DNA from: Roseibium sp. Sym1
GTDB lineage: Bacteria > Pseudomonadota > Alphaproteobacteria > Rhizobiales > Stappiaceae
Reading direction: 5' to 3'
NCBI RefSeq assembly: GCF_027359675.1
Contig: NZ_CP114786.1
Span: forward strand, 4,252,501-4,316,500
Length of the DNA stretch: 64,000 bases
Position 1 is the stretch's first letter; each line of letters opens with the position of its first letter. The translations under genes and the position numbers were made by a program. This document shows, piece by piece, positions 1 through 8,125 of the stretch. The notes beneath the pieces were generated by a model, which made no database searches, was not told the DNA's origin, and saw only the letters and a list, made by a program, of their open reading frames with translations.

Positions 1-1293
1 ACGCCGTCGCTTGACGAGATGTGCCATGTCGCCGCCGAACTGGAGCGCGAAGGTCTCGACGTGCCGTTGCTGATCGGCGGGGCGACCACCTCCAAGATCC
101 ACACGGCGGTCAAGATCCACCCGAACTACGCAAAGGGCCAGGCGATCTACGTGACCGACGCGGGCCGCGCGGTTGGCGTTGCTTCGAAGCTGATGAGCGA
201 AGGTGGACGCGAGCCCTACTACGCGGACGTGCGCGCCGAATATGCCGACATTGCCGAAAAGCATGCGGCCAGCCGGGGCGGCCAACAGCGGACCTCGCTG
301 GCGGCGGCCCGGGAAAATGCCTTTGCGGCCGACTTCGCCGGCAAGCCCCCGGTCGCGCCGAAAAAGCCGGGCGCAACGGTGTTCGACGGCTTCCCGCTGG
401 ATGAGCTGGTGCCCATGATCGACTGGACGCCGTTCTTTGCGACCTGGGAGATCAAGGGACGCTACCCGGCAGTCCTGACCGACAACCGCTACGGCCCGGC
501 GGCCAAGGCGCTGTTTGACGACGCCCGGCGCATGCTCGACGAGATTGTCGAGAAGAAGCTCCTGACCGCGCGCGGCATCGCAGCGCTGTGGCCGGCCAAC
601 GCCGTCGGTGACGACGTCCGTGTCTTTGCCGACGAAGGCCGTTCCGAGACACTGGCAACCTTCCATACGCTGCGCCAGCAGATGGCGCGGACGGCCGGCG
701 GACGCGCCAATGTGGCCCTCAGCGATTTCGTCGCACAGAAGGACAGCGGCATCAGCGACTGGATCGGCGGCTTCGCCGTGACCGCGGGGCATGGCGAGGA
801 CGAGCTTGCCGCTCGCTATGCAAGGGAAGGGGACGACTACAACAAGATCCTCTCCCAGGCGCTCGCCGACCGGCTGGCGGAAGCCTTTGCCGAGAAGCTG
901 CACCAGATCGTGCGGACGGACCTGTGGGGCTATGCGGCCGACGAGAACCTCTCGATCGAGGACATCATCGCCGAGAAGTACCAGGGCATCCGGCCGGCCG
1001 CCGGATATCCCGCGCAGCCGGATCACACGGAGAAGGATACGCTGTTCAAGCTGCTCGACGCCGAACGGCTGACCGGCATCCAGCTGACGGAAAGCCGGGC
1101 GATGCTGCCGGGTTCCTCCGTTTCGGGGCTCTATTTCGGTCATGCCGACAGTCACTATTTCGGTGTCGGCAAGATCGAACGGGACCAGGTGGAAGACTAT
1201 GCCGCGCGCAAGGGCTGGGACCTGGCCTACGCGGAACGCTGGCTTGCGCCGATCCTGAACTACGATCCGGCCCGCATGGAAGCGGCGGAATAA
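1..1293 (+). CDS. metH: Cobalamin-dependent methionine synthase, C-terminal part (partial at left edge)
   Basis: The reading frame is open from base 1 and ends at 1293, so the N-terminal catalytic part lies outside the window. What remains (430 codons) begins in the end of the B12-binding Rossmann domain, with the GGATTS-type segment near the start. It continues into the S-adenosylmethionine-dependent reactivation domain, where I see the family motif RPAAGYPAQPDH about residues 332-343 and SGLYFGH further on. MetH transfers a methyl group from 5-methyltetrahydrofolate to homocysteine in the cytosol. The activation domain remethylates oxidised cob(II)alamin using AdoMet and reduced flavodoxin or a similar donor. 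The end of the protein matches the usual MetH end. A strong terminator follows within 70 bases, so metH ends its transcription unit here. Confidence 0.97.
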   Translation, partial: TPSLDEMCHVAAELEREGLDVPLLIGGATTSKIHTAVKIHPNYAKGQAIYVTDAGRAVGVASKLMSEGGREPYYADVRAEYADIAEKHAASRGGQQRTSLAAARENAFAADFAGKPPVAPKKPGATVFDGFPLDELVPMIDWTPFFATWEIKGRYPAVLTDNRYGPAAKALFDDARRMLDEIVEKKLLTARGIAALWPANAVGDDVRVFADEGRSETLATFHTLRQQMARTAGGRANVALSDFVAQKDSGISDWIGGFAVTAGHGEDELAARYAREGDDYNKILSQALADRLAEAFAEKLHQIVRTDLWGYAADENLSIEDIIAEKYQGIRPAAGYPAQPDHTEKDTLFKLLDAERLTGIQLTESRAMLPGSSVSGLYFGHADSHYFGVGKIERDQVEDYAARKGWDLAYAERWLAPILNYDPARMEAAE

Positions 1294-1327
1294 TCAGAAC
1301 CGCAGTTCGGACTGCTTGCAAGAAACC

Positions 1328-1368
1328 GGCCTCCCGCGGATCTGCCGCGGGAGGCCGTTTGTTTTTGT
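1328..1368 (+). terminator. Rho-independent terminator of metH
   Basis: A perfect 12 bp stem (1328-1339 with 1345-1356) closes a 5-base loop and is followed by a T-rich run (GTTTGTTTTTG). It lies 35 bases after the metH stop codon. Confidence 0.9.
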
Positions 1369-1514
1369 GCTCGAATTGTATGACGTAAGGAAAATAACAC
1401 ATTTTTTTGAGAATATGCACATTGTGCGCTCTTGTAATGCGCACGGAGTGCACTACAATACAATCATCAGGTGAACGTGAAAGGTTCTGCGCTCACCGAA
1501 AGGAGAACAATAAT

Positions 1515-1658
1515 ATGAATGTGCAAATCGCCAGAATTCTGCTGGTCCAGCATCGCCAGGACTACAACCGTGACCGCCTTCCCTGGCTGCCGTCACGGCT
1601 CTATCGCTCCTGGCGCGAAGCGCTTCCAAGGATCCAGGAAACCTTCAGGGCTTCCTGA
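1515..1658 (+). CDS. Small arginine-rich protein, 47 aa, function unknown
   Basis: An ATG at 1515 is preceded at ideal distance by AGGAG (1501-1505). The frame encodes 47 residues rich in Arg and aromatic residues, with a C-terminal half (WLPSRLYRSWREALPRI) that can form a basic amphipathic helix. It is a separate transcription unit: the metH terminator lies upstream and another terminator (1746-1767) downstream. The AT-rich upstream region contains an inverted repeat GTGCGC/GCGCAC (1424-1429 and 1439-1444) that may be regulatory. In size and basic character it recalls the short DUF1127-like proteins of alphaproteobacteria, but the conserved core of that family is not clear to me. The ribosome site and the bracketing terminators make it a credible gene; the function is unknown. 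Confidence 0.6.
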   Translation: MNVQIARILLVQHRQDYNRDRLPWLPSRLYRSWREALPRIQETFRAS

Positions 1659-1745
1659 TCCGGGCCGGAACCCCATCGGGCCCCAACAACAAAAACATGA
1701 CAAAGGACGTTTCATTGCCCCGGACGTCCACCCATCCTGACAAAG

Positions 1746-1767
1746 CCCGGCTTCAGCCGGGTTTTTT
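1746..1767 (+). terminator. Rho-independent terminator after the 47-aa gene
   Basis: CCCGGC/GCCGGG stem with a TTCA loop followed directly by six T. It is the natural end of the small gene at 1515-1658; read on the minus strand it has only a short T run. Confidence 0.85.
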
Positions 1768-1779
1768 GTTCTTCGGCCC

Positions 1780-2421
1780 TCACGTCCGGCTGAAGAGGAG
1801 CTTCAATCCTGCAAAGGCGAAGAACCCGCCAAGCAGCATCTGGATGAAGCGGCGGGCCCTGCCGTAGACCCGGACCATGACCGGCGTGGAGAAGGCAACC
1901 GCGTAGAGGATGTGGATCAGGATGGAAAGAAGGAACGTGCCCAGGACGATCACCGCACCGACCCAGAACGGCGCGCCTTCCTTCAGGCCCAGCGAAATGA
2001 TCGCGATCCAGGCGAGCGCGGCCTTGGGATTGGTCATCTGGATAACGTATCCGCGGACAAGATATCCTGCGGGAGAGCGTTTGCCTCCCGAAAGTTCCCT
2101 GGCCTCGATGTCATGGCGCGAAGCAGCGGATTTCAAGGATTTCACGGCGAGCCAGAGCAGGTAGAGACCACCCGCGCTCTTGATGACCGTCAGCGCCGAG
2201 GCGTAGACCGCCAGGAGGGTGGAAAGACCCAGTACCGTGAGAACAGCCCAGGTAAACGACCCCGTGGCCACGCCAAGGGCAAGCGCCACACCGGGCCCGC
2301 GTCCCGCGCTCATGGACGTGCCGAGAACTGCGAGAATGTTCGGTCCGGGGCTGGCAATTCCCAGCAGAAACGCGGAATAGGCGAGCAATATGCCCGGAAT
2401 GTATGGGGTTATCTGGTCCAA
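1780..2421 (-). CDS. LysE/RhtB family amino-acid exporter
   Basis: A 213-residue inner-membrane protein with the LysE/RhtB layout of about six hydrophobic helices. The family signature SPGPN lies at residues 24-28 and a second motif, QMTNPKAAL, in the middle of the chain. Family members export amino acids or homoserine lactone-like metabolites; the substrate cannot be read from the sequence. The length is normal (about 205-215). It stands alone, pointing towards the small gene, with a 475-base repeat-rich gap upstream of its start. Confidence 0.9.
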   Translation of the reverse strand: MDQITPYIPGILLAYSAFLLGIASPGPNILAVLGTSMSAGRGPGVALALGVATGSFTWAVLTVLGLSTLLAVYASALTVIKSAGGLYLLWLAVKSLKSAASRHDIEARELSGGKRSPAGYLVRGYVIQMTNPKAALAWIAIISLGLKEGAPFWVGAVIVLGTFLLSILIHILYAVAFSTPVMVRVYGRARRFIQMLLGGFFAFAGLKLLFSRT

Positions 2422-2623
2422 CGGGAGCTCCCTTCGTGAGGTGTTCGCGCAGGATAGGCCGATGGTGGGACTGGATGCTTCGGTCCGGGTCGAAGTGTGG
2501 TGGTGGGCAGGCCTTTCTGTTCGTCATTCGCCTGACCAGCCACCACCACAGACCTCATCCTGAGTGTCTGACCCTAGGACGTAGTTTTCATCGTTCCTGG
2601 CACAAACCCGCCCCCTCTCGGGT

Positions 2624-2725
2624 GTCATCCCCGCGAAAGCGGGCACCCGGTAACCTCATGAATCCGCTCTATAAATTTGGATCTAACCTCACGGAGTCCC
2701 GGTTTCCCGCTTTCGCGGGAATGAC
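2624..2725. repeat. Palindromic repeat, GTCATCCCCGCGAAAGCGGG type
   Basis: The 20-base arms 2624-2643 and 2706-2725 are almost perfect inverse complements around a roughly 60-base AT-richer centre. Arms of this kind occur as dispersed intergenic repeats in many proteobacteria. This is the only copy I find in the window. Confidence 0.8.
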
Positions 2726-2770
2726 AAATGTGAGTGAAGCATTCGCCCCGGCCATCACTTTCGGGCCAGG

Positions 2771-2873
2771 CCCTGAGGAGGTCCGCAAGGTCCGTCTCGA
2801 AGGTGCGGCAGCTTGCTCCGGAGCGTGTGGCCCGTCCTTCGAGACGCCGCTGTCGCGGCTCCTCAGGATGAGG
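2771..2873. repeat. Dispersed ~107 bp palindromic element, copy 1 (diverged)
   Basis: Shows the family layout: CCTGAGGAGG...CCGTCTCGAAGG in the left half and CCTTCGAGACG...CCTCAGGATGAGG in the right half. It belongs to the same family as the copies at 44416, 45840, 48844, 51892 and 52696. The left terminal arm has drifted (CCCTGAGG instead of CATCCTGAGG). Confidence 0.85.
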
Positions 2874-2896
2874 TCGGCGGGTGGGAAAGGCGATGA

Positions 2897-3586
2897 TTAT
2901 ACCACCGGAAACAGCACCTTCAGTTCCGTCTGGCCCTTTGGAGAGATATGCACGATCCGGCTGGCGTTTTCCCGGCGCAGCCAACCCTGGTCCAGGAAAC
3001 GGGTCAGGAGCGCGGCGCCGAGACTGCCGGCCAGATGGTTGCGGCGCTCGCTCCAGTCGAGACATATCCGGCAGAGCGGCCGGCGGCTTGTGGTGAGGGC
3101 GTCGAGATCGATACCGATCTCCCGGACGAAGCCGGCGCCTGCCTCCGTCAGGCCGAAGCCGCCCTTGTTACCGGAGATGGCCAGAAATCCTCTCGACTGC
3201 AGGCTGTCGAAGATCCGGACCGCCATGTCGCCGGCCAGATGGTCGTAGCAGACGCGGGCGGCGCGCATGGCCGGGTCCTTCGGACCGGTGCGGGTGCGCA
3301 GATGGCCCCTGCGGGCAGCCAGCCCCATGACCGCCTCCAGCACGGCGCCGACTTCCGGCCCGGCGAGGGTGAAATAGCGGTGGCGGCCTTGTTTGGCCTG
3401 GGTCAGCAGGCCGCCCTCCATCAGTTTTTTGAGGTGCGAGCTGGCCGTCTGGCCCGTGATGCCGGCTTCCGCGGCCAGCTCTGTCGCCGTCAGTGCCTTG
3501 CCGCTCAATAGCGCGCTCAGGATGTTGGCGCGGGCAGGGTCGCCCATCAGCGCGCCGATACGGGCAATGTCCGGTCCTTCTTTCAT
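2897..3586 (-). CDS. ArsR-family winged-helix transcriptional regulator
   Basis: A 229-residue protein starting at the ATG at 3586, chosen because GGAG lies just upstream and the family pattern begins there; the frame itself stays open further upstream. Residues about 33-56 form the helix-turn-helix ([23 protein letters not shown]), followed by the beta wing. The long C-terminal half includes a Cys pair (CRIC) but no complete metal site of the SmtB type. Longer ArsR-like repressors of this form often respond to small organic molecules. It is divergent from the NIPSNAP-ABM-EamA-cupin cassette, with only 79 bases between the starts, so it probably controls that cassette and itself. Confidence 0.88.
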   Translation of the reverse strand: MKEGPDIARIGALMGDPARANILSALLSGKALTATELAAEAGITGQTASSHLKKLMEGGLLTQAKQGRHRYFTLAGPEVGAVLEAVMGLAARRGHLRTRTGPKDPAMRAARVCYDHLAGDMAVRIFDSLQSRGFLAISGNKGGFGLTEAGAGFVREIGIDLDALTTSRRPLCRICLDWSERRNHLAGSLGAALLTRFLDQGWLRRENASRIVHISPKGQTELKVLFPVV

Positions 3587-3665
3587 GGTTCGATCTCCAT
3601 CGAAGCATTGTCGTCGCGGAGCATGGCATAGAGCTGCCCGCAACGCCAGACCAAAGGACACGGCC

Positions 3666-3998
3666 ATGATCACCTGTTTCATCCGCTATCACATCGACCC
3701 GGCCAAACGGGCCGCCTTCGAGCAATATGCCCGCAACTGGGGGCAGGCGATCCCGCGCTGCGGTGCCGACCTGGTCGGTTACTATGCGCCCCATGAAGGC
3801 TCGACCACCCTGGCCTACGGTGTCTATTCGATCGAAAGCCTTGCTGCCTACGAAGCCTACCGCGCGCGGTTGGCGGCTGATCCGCTGGGCCGGGAGAATT
3901 ACGACTTCGCCATGAGAGAAAAATTCATCTTGCGGGAAGACCGCACCTTCCTGAAACTGGCCTCCGCGCCGCATGGAGAGGGAGAGACCCATAAATGA
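3666..3998 (+). CDS. NIPSNAP-family protein
   Basis: 110 residues from the ATG at 3666. The ferredoxin-like alpha/beta barrel half of NIPSNAP proteins is recognisable: [21 protein letters not shown] at the start, a central YAPHEGS segment, and the YEAYRARL helix near the end. Members are small dimeric proteins of uncertain biochemical role, often beside monooxygenases or regulators. The stop codon overlaps the next start in ATGA (3995-3998), so it is translationally coupled to the ABM gene. First gene of the cassette divergent from the ArsR regulator. Confidence 0.85.
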   Translation: MITCFIRYHIDPAKRAAFEQYARNWGQAIPRCGADLVGYYAPHEGSTTLAYGVYSIESLAAYEAYRARLAADPLGRENYDFAMREKFILREDRTFLKLASAPHGEGETHK

Positions 3999-4339
3999 TC
4001 GCCGTGATTTTCGAAGTGATTCCTCATGCGGACAAGAAACAGGCCTATCTCGACATGGCCGCCGAGATGCGCCCGCTGGTGGAGCAGATCGACGGCTTCC
4101 TGTCCGTGGAGCGGTTCCAGAGCCTGACCAATCCGGAAAAGCTCCTGTCCGTTTCGTTCTTCCGGGACGAGGCGGCCCTGAAAGAATGGCGCGAGCTGAC
4201 TCAGCACCGCAAGGCCCAGAAAGCGGGCCGAAGCAGCTACTTCAAGGATTATCGTCTCCGCGTCGCCCATGTCCTGAGGGACTACGGCATGGACGAGCGT
4301 GACGAGGCGCCCGCCGACAGCCGCGAACTCCACGGCTAG
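3995..4339 (+). CDS. Antibiotic biosynthesis monooxygenase (ABM) domain protein
   Basis: 114 residues with the ABM dimeric ferredoxin-like fold: an N-terminal strand ([22 protein letters not shown]), the helix containing [17 protein letters not shown], and an [13 protein letters not shown] segment followed by H..AQ. ABM proteins include cofactor-free quinol oxygenases and haem-degrading enzymes; this one cannot be assigned a substrate. It overlaps the NIPSNAP gene by four bases and is followed three bases later by the EamA gene, so the genes form a tight operon. Confidence 0.85.
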   Translation: MIAVIFEVIPHADKKQAYLDMAAEMRPLVEQIDGFLSVERFQSLTNPEKLLSVSFFRDEAALKEWRELTQHRKAQKAGRSSYFKDYRLRVAHVLRDYGMDERDEAPADSRELHG

Positions 4340-4342
4340 TCC

Positions 4343-5263
4343 ATGCCCAACAGGTCCCTTGAGCTAGCGCTGCTGGGCGTCCTTGCTCTGCTGTGGGGCT
4401 CTTCCTACATGTGGATCAGCCTCGCGCTGCCGTCCTTTCCGCCGGCAACGCTGATTGCCCTGCGTGTCGGACTTGCGTCCCTTGTCCTTCTTGCCATCCT
4501 GGCGGCGCGCGGACTGCGCCTGCCGGGCGACAGCCGCAGCTGGCGGCTGTTCTTCGTCCAGTCGCTCGTCAACAGCACCGGACCTTGGTTGATGCTTGCC
4601 TGGGGGCAGCAATATGCCGGAACGGCGGTTTCCAGCGTGCTCAATTCAACCTCGCCGCTGTGGGTGTTCGCCTTTTCCTTCCTGCTTTTGCAAAGCGGCC
4701 AGCGCCCGGGTACGCGGCAACTGGCCGGGGCGCTGCTGGGCTTTGGCGGCATCGTCCTGATTGTCGGCGTCGGTGCGCTGGAGGACATCGGCCGGAACCT
4801 GGTTCCCCAGCTCGTGGTGCTGCTCGGCGCCGCGCTTTATGGTATCGCAGCCCTGCGCGGTCCGCTCTTTACGGCCTATCCGCCGCTGGTAACGGCGACC
4901 GGCACGCTCATGTGTGCATCGCTGGTGCTTGTGCCGCTGAGCCTTGTCACGGACCGGCCATGGGACCTCGCACCGGACCTGACGGGCATTCTGTCGGTGC
5001 TCATGCTGAGCGTGGCCTGTACCGCGCTGGCCTTCCTGATTTACTTTCGGCTGCTGTCGACACTCGGAGCCATGGGAACCGCCAGCCAGGCCTATCTGCG
5101 TTCCGGAATCGGCGTGTTTCTCGGCGTCGTGTTCCTGTCGGAAAGTCTCGATCTGGAGACCTTTGCCGGAATCTGCCTTGCAATTTTCGGGGTGGTTCTG
5201 ATCAACTGGCCTGTGAAGCGAAACTTGCAGGTCACCCCATCCATGGGCAAGGAGGTGTCATGA
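4343..5263 (+). CDS. EamA/DMT-family inner-membrane transporter
   Basis: 306 residues, about ten hydrophobic helices in two EamA repeats. The first repeat opens with LALLGVLALLWGSSYMW, and each half ends in a G-rich helix (LLGFGGIVLIVGV; CLAIFGVVLINW). Drug/metabolite superfamily members mostly export small metabolites. Third gene of the cassette under the ArsR regulator. Its stop overlaps the start of the cupin gene (ATGA 5260-5263). Co-transcription with an ABM oxygenase and a cupin suggests export or detoxification of an aromatic or quinone-like compound, which is inference only. Confidence 0.9.
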   Translation: MPNRSLELALLGVLALLWGSSYMWISLALPSFPPATLIALRVGLASLVLLAILAARGLRLPGDSRSWRLFFVQSLVNSTGPWLMLAWGQQYAGTAVSSVLNSTSPLWVFAFSFLLLQSGQRPGTRQLAGALLGFGGIVLIVGVGALEDIGRNLVPQLVVLLGAALYGIAALRGPLFTAYPPLVTATGTLMCASLVLVPLSLVTDRPWDLAPDLTGILSVLMLSVACTALAFLIYFRLLSTLGAMGTASQAYLRSGIGVFLGVVFLSESLDLETFAGICLAIFGVVLINWPVKRNLQVTPSMGKEVS

Positions 5264-5682
5264 GTGTCTTGACCGTCTATGAAGCGGGCTCGCGGCCGAC
5301 GCGGCGTGCCAACCCGGACTATTTCACCGGCACGGTCTGGCAGGACCCGGTGATCGAGGCGCCGGCCCCGGCGCGGGTCCGGGTTCTGCGGGTGACCTTC
5401 GAGCCGAAAGCCCGGACCCACTGGCACAGCCATCCGCTCGGCCAGACGCTGCAGGTTCTGGACGGTGCCGGCTTCGTGCACCTGTGGGGCCAGGAGAAAC
5501 TGTCGATCCTGCCGGGCGACGTCATCTGGATCCCGCCCGGGGTCAAGCATTGGCACGGTGCCGGTCCGAACACATCCCTCGTCCATCTTGCCATCCAGGA
5601 GGAACTGGATGGCTCCGTCGCCGAGTGGATGGAGGCCGTCGACGATACGACCTATGCCGGAAACATCGAGGCCAGGCGGTAA
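5260..5682 (+). CDS. Cupin-domain protein
   Basis: 140 residues from the ATG at 5260, preceded by AAGGAGG. A single cupin barrel with clear metal ligands: H54, H56 and H58 in the HWHSHPLGQ motif, and H97/H99 in the second motif (PGDVIWIPPGVKHWHG). This layout matches the carboxymuconolactone-decarboxylase-associated cupins often annotated as quercetin 2,3-dioxygenase-like. Last gene of the four-gene cassette. The histidine kinase on the other strand converges 35 bases downstream without an obvious terminator. Confidence 0.88.
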   Translation: MSVLTVYEAGSRPTRRANPDYFTGTVWQDPVIEAPAPARVRVLRVTFEPKARTHWHSHPLGQTLQVLDGAGFVHLWGQEKLSILPGDVIWIPPGVKHWHGAGPNTSLVHLAIQEELDGSVAEWMEAVDDTTYAGNIEARR

Positions 5683-5717
5683 CGGGCAGGGGAACGGGTT
5701 GGTGCGAAAGAGACAGC

Positions 5718-7166
5718 CTATCTGCCGGCACCAAGCGGCAGGCGCACGACCGCCTCCAGACCGCCCTCGGGACGGTTTGTCAGGCTGATGCGGCCACCAT
5801 GGGCGTGGATGATGGAGCGCGTGATGGCGAGGCCGAGGCCGATCCCGCCGGTTTCCTCGCTGCGCGATTCCTCAAGCCTGACAAACGGTTCGAAAACATC
5901 CTTCAGCCGGTCTGCAGGAATGCCCGGCCCCTTGTCGCGGACGCGGATAACGGCCTCGTGGTCCTCGATCTCAGCGGAAACCGTGACGGCTTCACCGTAG
6001 CGGATACCGTTCTCGATCAGGTTGCGCAGCGCCCGCCTGAGCGCCATCGGGCGGCAAGGCAGCACGATCCGCTCGCTGCTTTCGACCACCGTGCATTCAT
6101 GGCCGAGATCCTGCTGGTCGCCCGCAAGCGCTTCAAGGATGGCGCCGAGATCAGCATTTTCGGCCTTTTCCGCCTGGGCCTCGTCCTTGGCAAAGCGCAA
6201 CGCCGCCTCGGTCATCGCGGCCATCTCGTCGAGGGTCTCGATCACCTTTTCACGGTTCTCGTCGTCATCGATGAATTCCGCCCTGAGACGCAGCGAAGTG
6301 ATCGGCGTCCTGAGGTCGTGGCTGATCGCCGCCAGCATCCGGGTCCGGTCCTTTACGAAACGGGTCAACCGGTCCTGCATGTCGTTGAAAGCGGTGGTCA
6401 GGGCCCTGACTTCGCGCGGGCCGCTGGGCGTCAACGGTTCCTGTTCCTCGCCGCGGCCGAATTTTTCGGCACGGACCGAAAGGTCCTTGAGCGGTCGCGT
6501 GACCCGCCGCAGAGCCAGGCCGACGATCAGCACGACCAGAAGCGCGGTCAGCGCCAGCTGCACGAGCAGCGGCAGGAAGGCGCCGGCCGGTGGCCGGTAG
6601 CTGGTGGCGACATTCAGCCAGCGCCCGTCATTCATGCTGATGGAGATCGACAGGTCTTCCGGCTTGTTCATGATCCTGTGCAGGTTCTTCGGGCGTTCGG
6701 GCCTGGGCACGTCGCGCCAGCTGCGCTTGTCGTCGTCATCGTCCTTCCGGCGGGGCGGGCCGCGTTTCTCGTCCGCCAGAATATTGAGATGCACCGCCTG
6801 GCCGGGTTTCAGGTCCTTTGCCATGTAGCCCTGAAGGCGGTGTTCGATGCGCGAGGAGCCCGGGGTCGGCGCCAGCGGCGTGTCGCCCAGCCAGAACACG
6901 GCGAACCGGCTGCTGCTGGCAACAAGAATGCGTTCCTGCAGATCGGGGGGCGTGTCCTCCATGAGGCCAGCCAGGGCGACGGCGCGCGACAGCAGATTGT
7001 CGCGGGCCGCGGCCACCAGCGCGATGCGGCGCTCGTCGTGAAAGATCCACAGGCTGAGCGCCTGGGCGACCACGATGGCCACCAGCAGAAGAACGATCAG
7101 CTGCGAGGCCAGCGTGCCCGGCCAGAGCGCCGCGGCAATCTTGCGGAGACGAGTAGACAGGGTCAT
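5718..7166 (-). CDS. Sensor histidine kinase, EnvZ/PhoQ-like class
   Basis: 482 residues. A first membrane helix (about 20-42) and a second (about 199-220) flank a periplasmic domain of about 155 residues. A HAMP linker follows, then the H-box with phosphorylatable H283 (SHDLRTP), N-box (ENGIRYG), and G-boxes (DKGPGIP, GIGLGLAITRSI). The periplasmic domain has a run of five Asp (KDDDDDKR, about 141-148), plausible for divalent-cation sensing. Coupled to the response regulator by an ATGA overlap (7163-7166). The unit is divergent from an eight-loop EF-hand protein, which suggests a calcium or cation response; this is inference. Confidence 0.93.
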   Translation of the reverse strand: MTLSTRLRKIAAALWPGTLASQLIVLLLVAIVVAQALSLWIFHDERRIALVAAARDNLLSRAVALAGLMEDTPPDLQERILVASSSRFAVFWLGDTPLAPTPGSSRIEHRLQGYMAKDLKPGQAVHLNILADEKRGPPRRKDDDDDKRSWRDVPRPERPKNLHRIMNKPEDLSISISMNDGRWLNVATSYRPPAGAFLPLLVQLALTALLVVLIVGLALRRVTRPLKDLSVRAEKFGRGEEQEPLTPSGPREVRALTTAFNDMQDRLTRFVKDRTRMLAAISHDLRTPITSLRLRAEFIDDDENREKVIETLDEMAAMTEAALRFAKDEAQAEKAENADLGAILEALAGDQQDLGHECTVVESSERIVLPCRPMALRRALRNLIENGIRYGEAVTVSAEIEDHEAVIRVRDKGPGIPADRLKDVFEPFVRLEESRSEETGGIGLGLAITRSIIHAHGGRISLTNRPEGGLEAVVRLPLGAGR

Positions 7167-7903
7167 TCGGCGGTGTCTTTCACGTCGGCCGTGAACATGT
7201 AGCCGCCGCCCCAGACCGTCTTGATCATCCTGGGATCCTTGGGATCCACCTCGATCTTGCGGCGCAGGCGCGACACCTGGTTATCGATCGACCGGTCGAA
7301 GACGGCGGGCGTGCGTCCGGTTGTCAGATCGAGAAGCTGGTCGCGGTTGAGAACCATTTTCGGCCGTTTCAGAAACGCGCACAGCAACTGGAACTCGCCG
7401 CTGGACAGCGCGACGGACGTGCCCTCAGGATCAAGCAGTTCCCGGCGCGCGACATTCAGGGACCAGCCGTCGAAGTGGAGCCGGTCGCCTTCGATCGGAT
7501 CACGCTCCTTGGGCACCAGCGATGTCCGCCTGAGCACGGCCCGTATCCTGGCGAGCAACTCGCGCGGATTGAACGGCTTGGTGACATAGTCGTCCGCTCC
7601 GATTTCCAGGCCGATCACCCGGTCGGTGTCGTCGGCCATGGCGGTCAGCAGGATCACCGGCATGGATCCGGTCTCCACCAGGTGGCGGCACAGGGACAAC
7701 CCGTCCTCGCCCGGCATCATGATATCGAGCACGACGAGGTCGACCGAGGCCGCCTTCAGGATCTTGCGCGCATGGGCCGCGTTTTCCGCCGAGGTCGCGC
7801 GCAGGCCGTTCTTGACCAGGTAACGAGCCAGGGTCTCGCGGATGTCGCGGTGGTCGTCCACGACGAGAATATGTGGGCTCGGATCGCTCAATTGTGTCTC
7901 CAC
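7163..7903 (-). CDS. OmpR-family response regulator
   Basis: 246 residues: receiver domain (acidic pair D16-D17, phospho-acceptor D60 in VVLDIMMPGEDG, TKPF lysine near 110) followed by a winged-helix DNA-binding domain (LSSGEFQLLCAFL... SRLRRKIE..DPRMIKTVWGGGYMF). Partner of the kinase at 5718-7166. The 222-base gap to the divergent EF-hand gene contains a perfect tandem 10 bp repeat with an inverted third half-site. OmpR-family dimers bind tandem repeats spaced this way, so the EF-hand gene is the likely main target. Confidence 0.94.
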   Translation of the reverse strand: METQLSDPSPHILVVDDHRDIRETLARYLVKNGLRATSAENAAHARKILKAASVDLVVLDIMMPGEDGLSLCRHLVETGSMPVILLTAMADDTDRVIGLEIGADDYVTKPFNPRELLARIRAVLRRTSLVPKERDPIEGDRLHFDGWSLNVARRELLDPEGTSVALSSGEFQLLCAFLKRPKMVLNRDQLLDLTTGRTPAVFDRSIDNQVSRLRRKIEVDPKDPRMIKTVWGGGYMFTADVKDTAE

Positions 7904-8008
7904 TCGTGCGCATATGCTGACATCTTGAGTCAGGCACGCGGCTGATCATTCTGTTTCTACTGTCAAAATAGTCGTCCGGACGCAAAGGCGCGAGCCGAAC
8001 TTGTAACA

Positions 8009-8049
8009 AAGTGTGTCGAGTGGCCCCAAGGCGACACTTGGCGACACTT
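8009..8049. promoter_or_regulatory. Candidate response-regulator binding site: tandem GGCGACACTT repeat
   Basis: GGCGACACTT occurs twice without a gap (8030-8039 and 8040-8049). An inverted related half-site AAGTGTGTCG lies at 8009-8018. One helical turn between tandem half-sites is the usual OmpR-family geometry. The site is 76 bases upstream of the EF-hand start and about 106 upstream of the regulator start. Confidence 0.55.
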
Positions 8050-8125
8050 CCGGCTCTCGTCACGGGTATTCCTGCGACAATTGCCACCTACCTTGAGTTC
8101 ATCAACGAACCAAGGAGTTGTTGGA

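Larger units (their letters stand above)
2422..2896. other. Intergenic region holding two palindromic repeats
   Basis: Between the start of the LysE gene and the end of the ArsR gene. It contains two unrelated inverted-repeat elements (2624-2725 and 2771-2873) and no convincing reading frame. The first 180 bases should contain the LysE promoter, but I see no clear operator. Confidence 0.7.
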
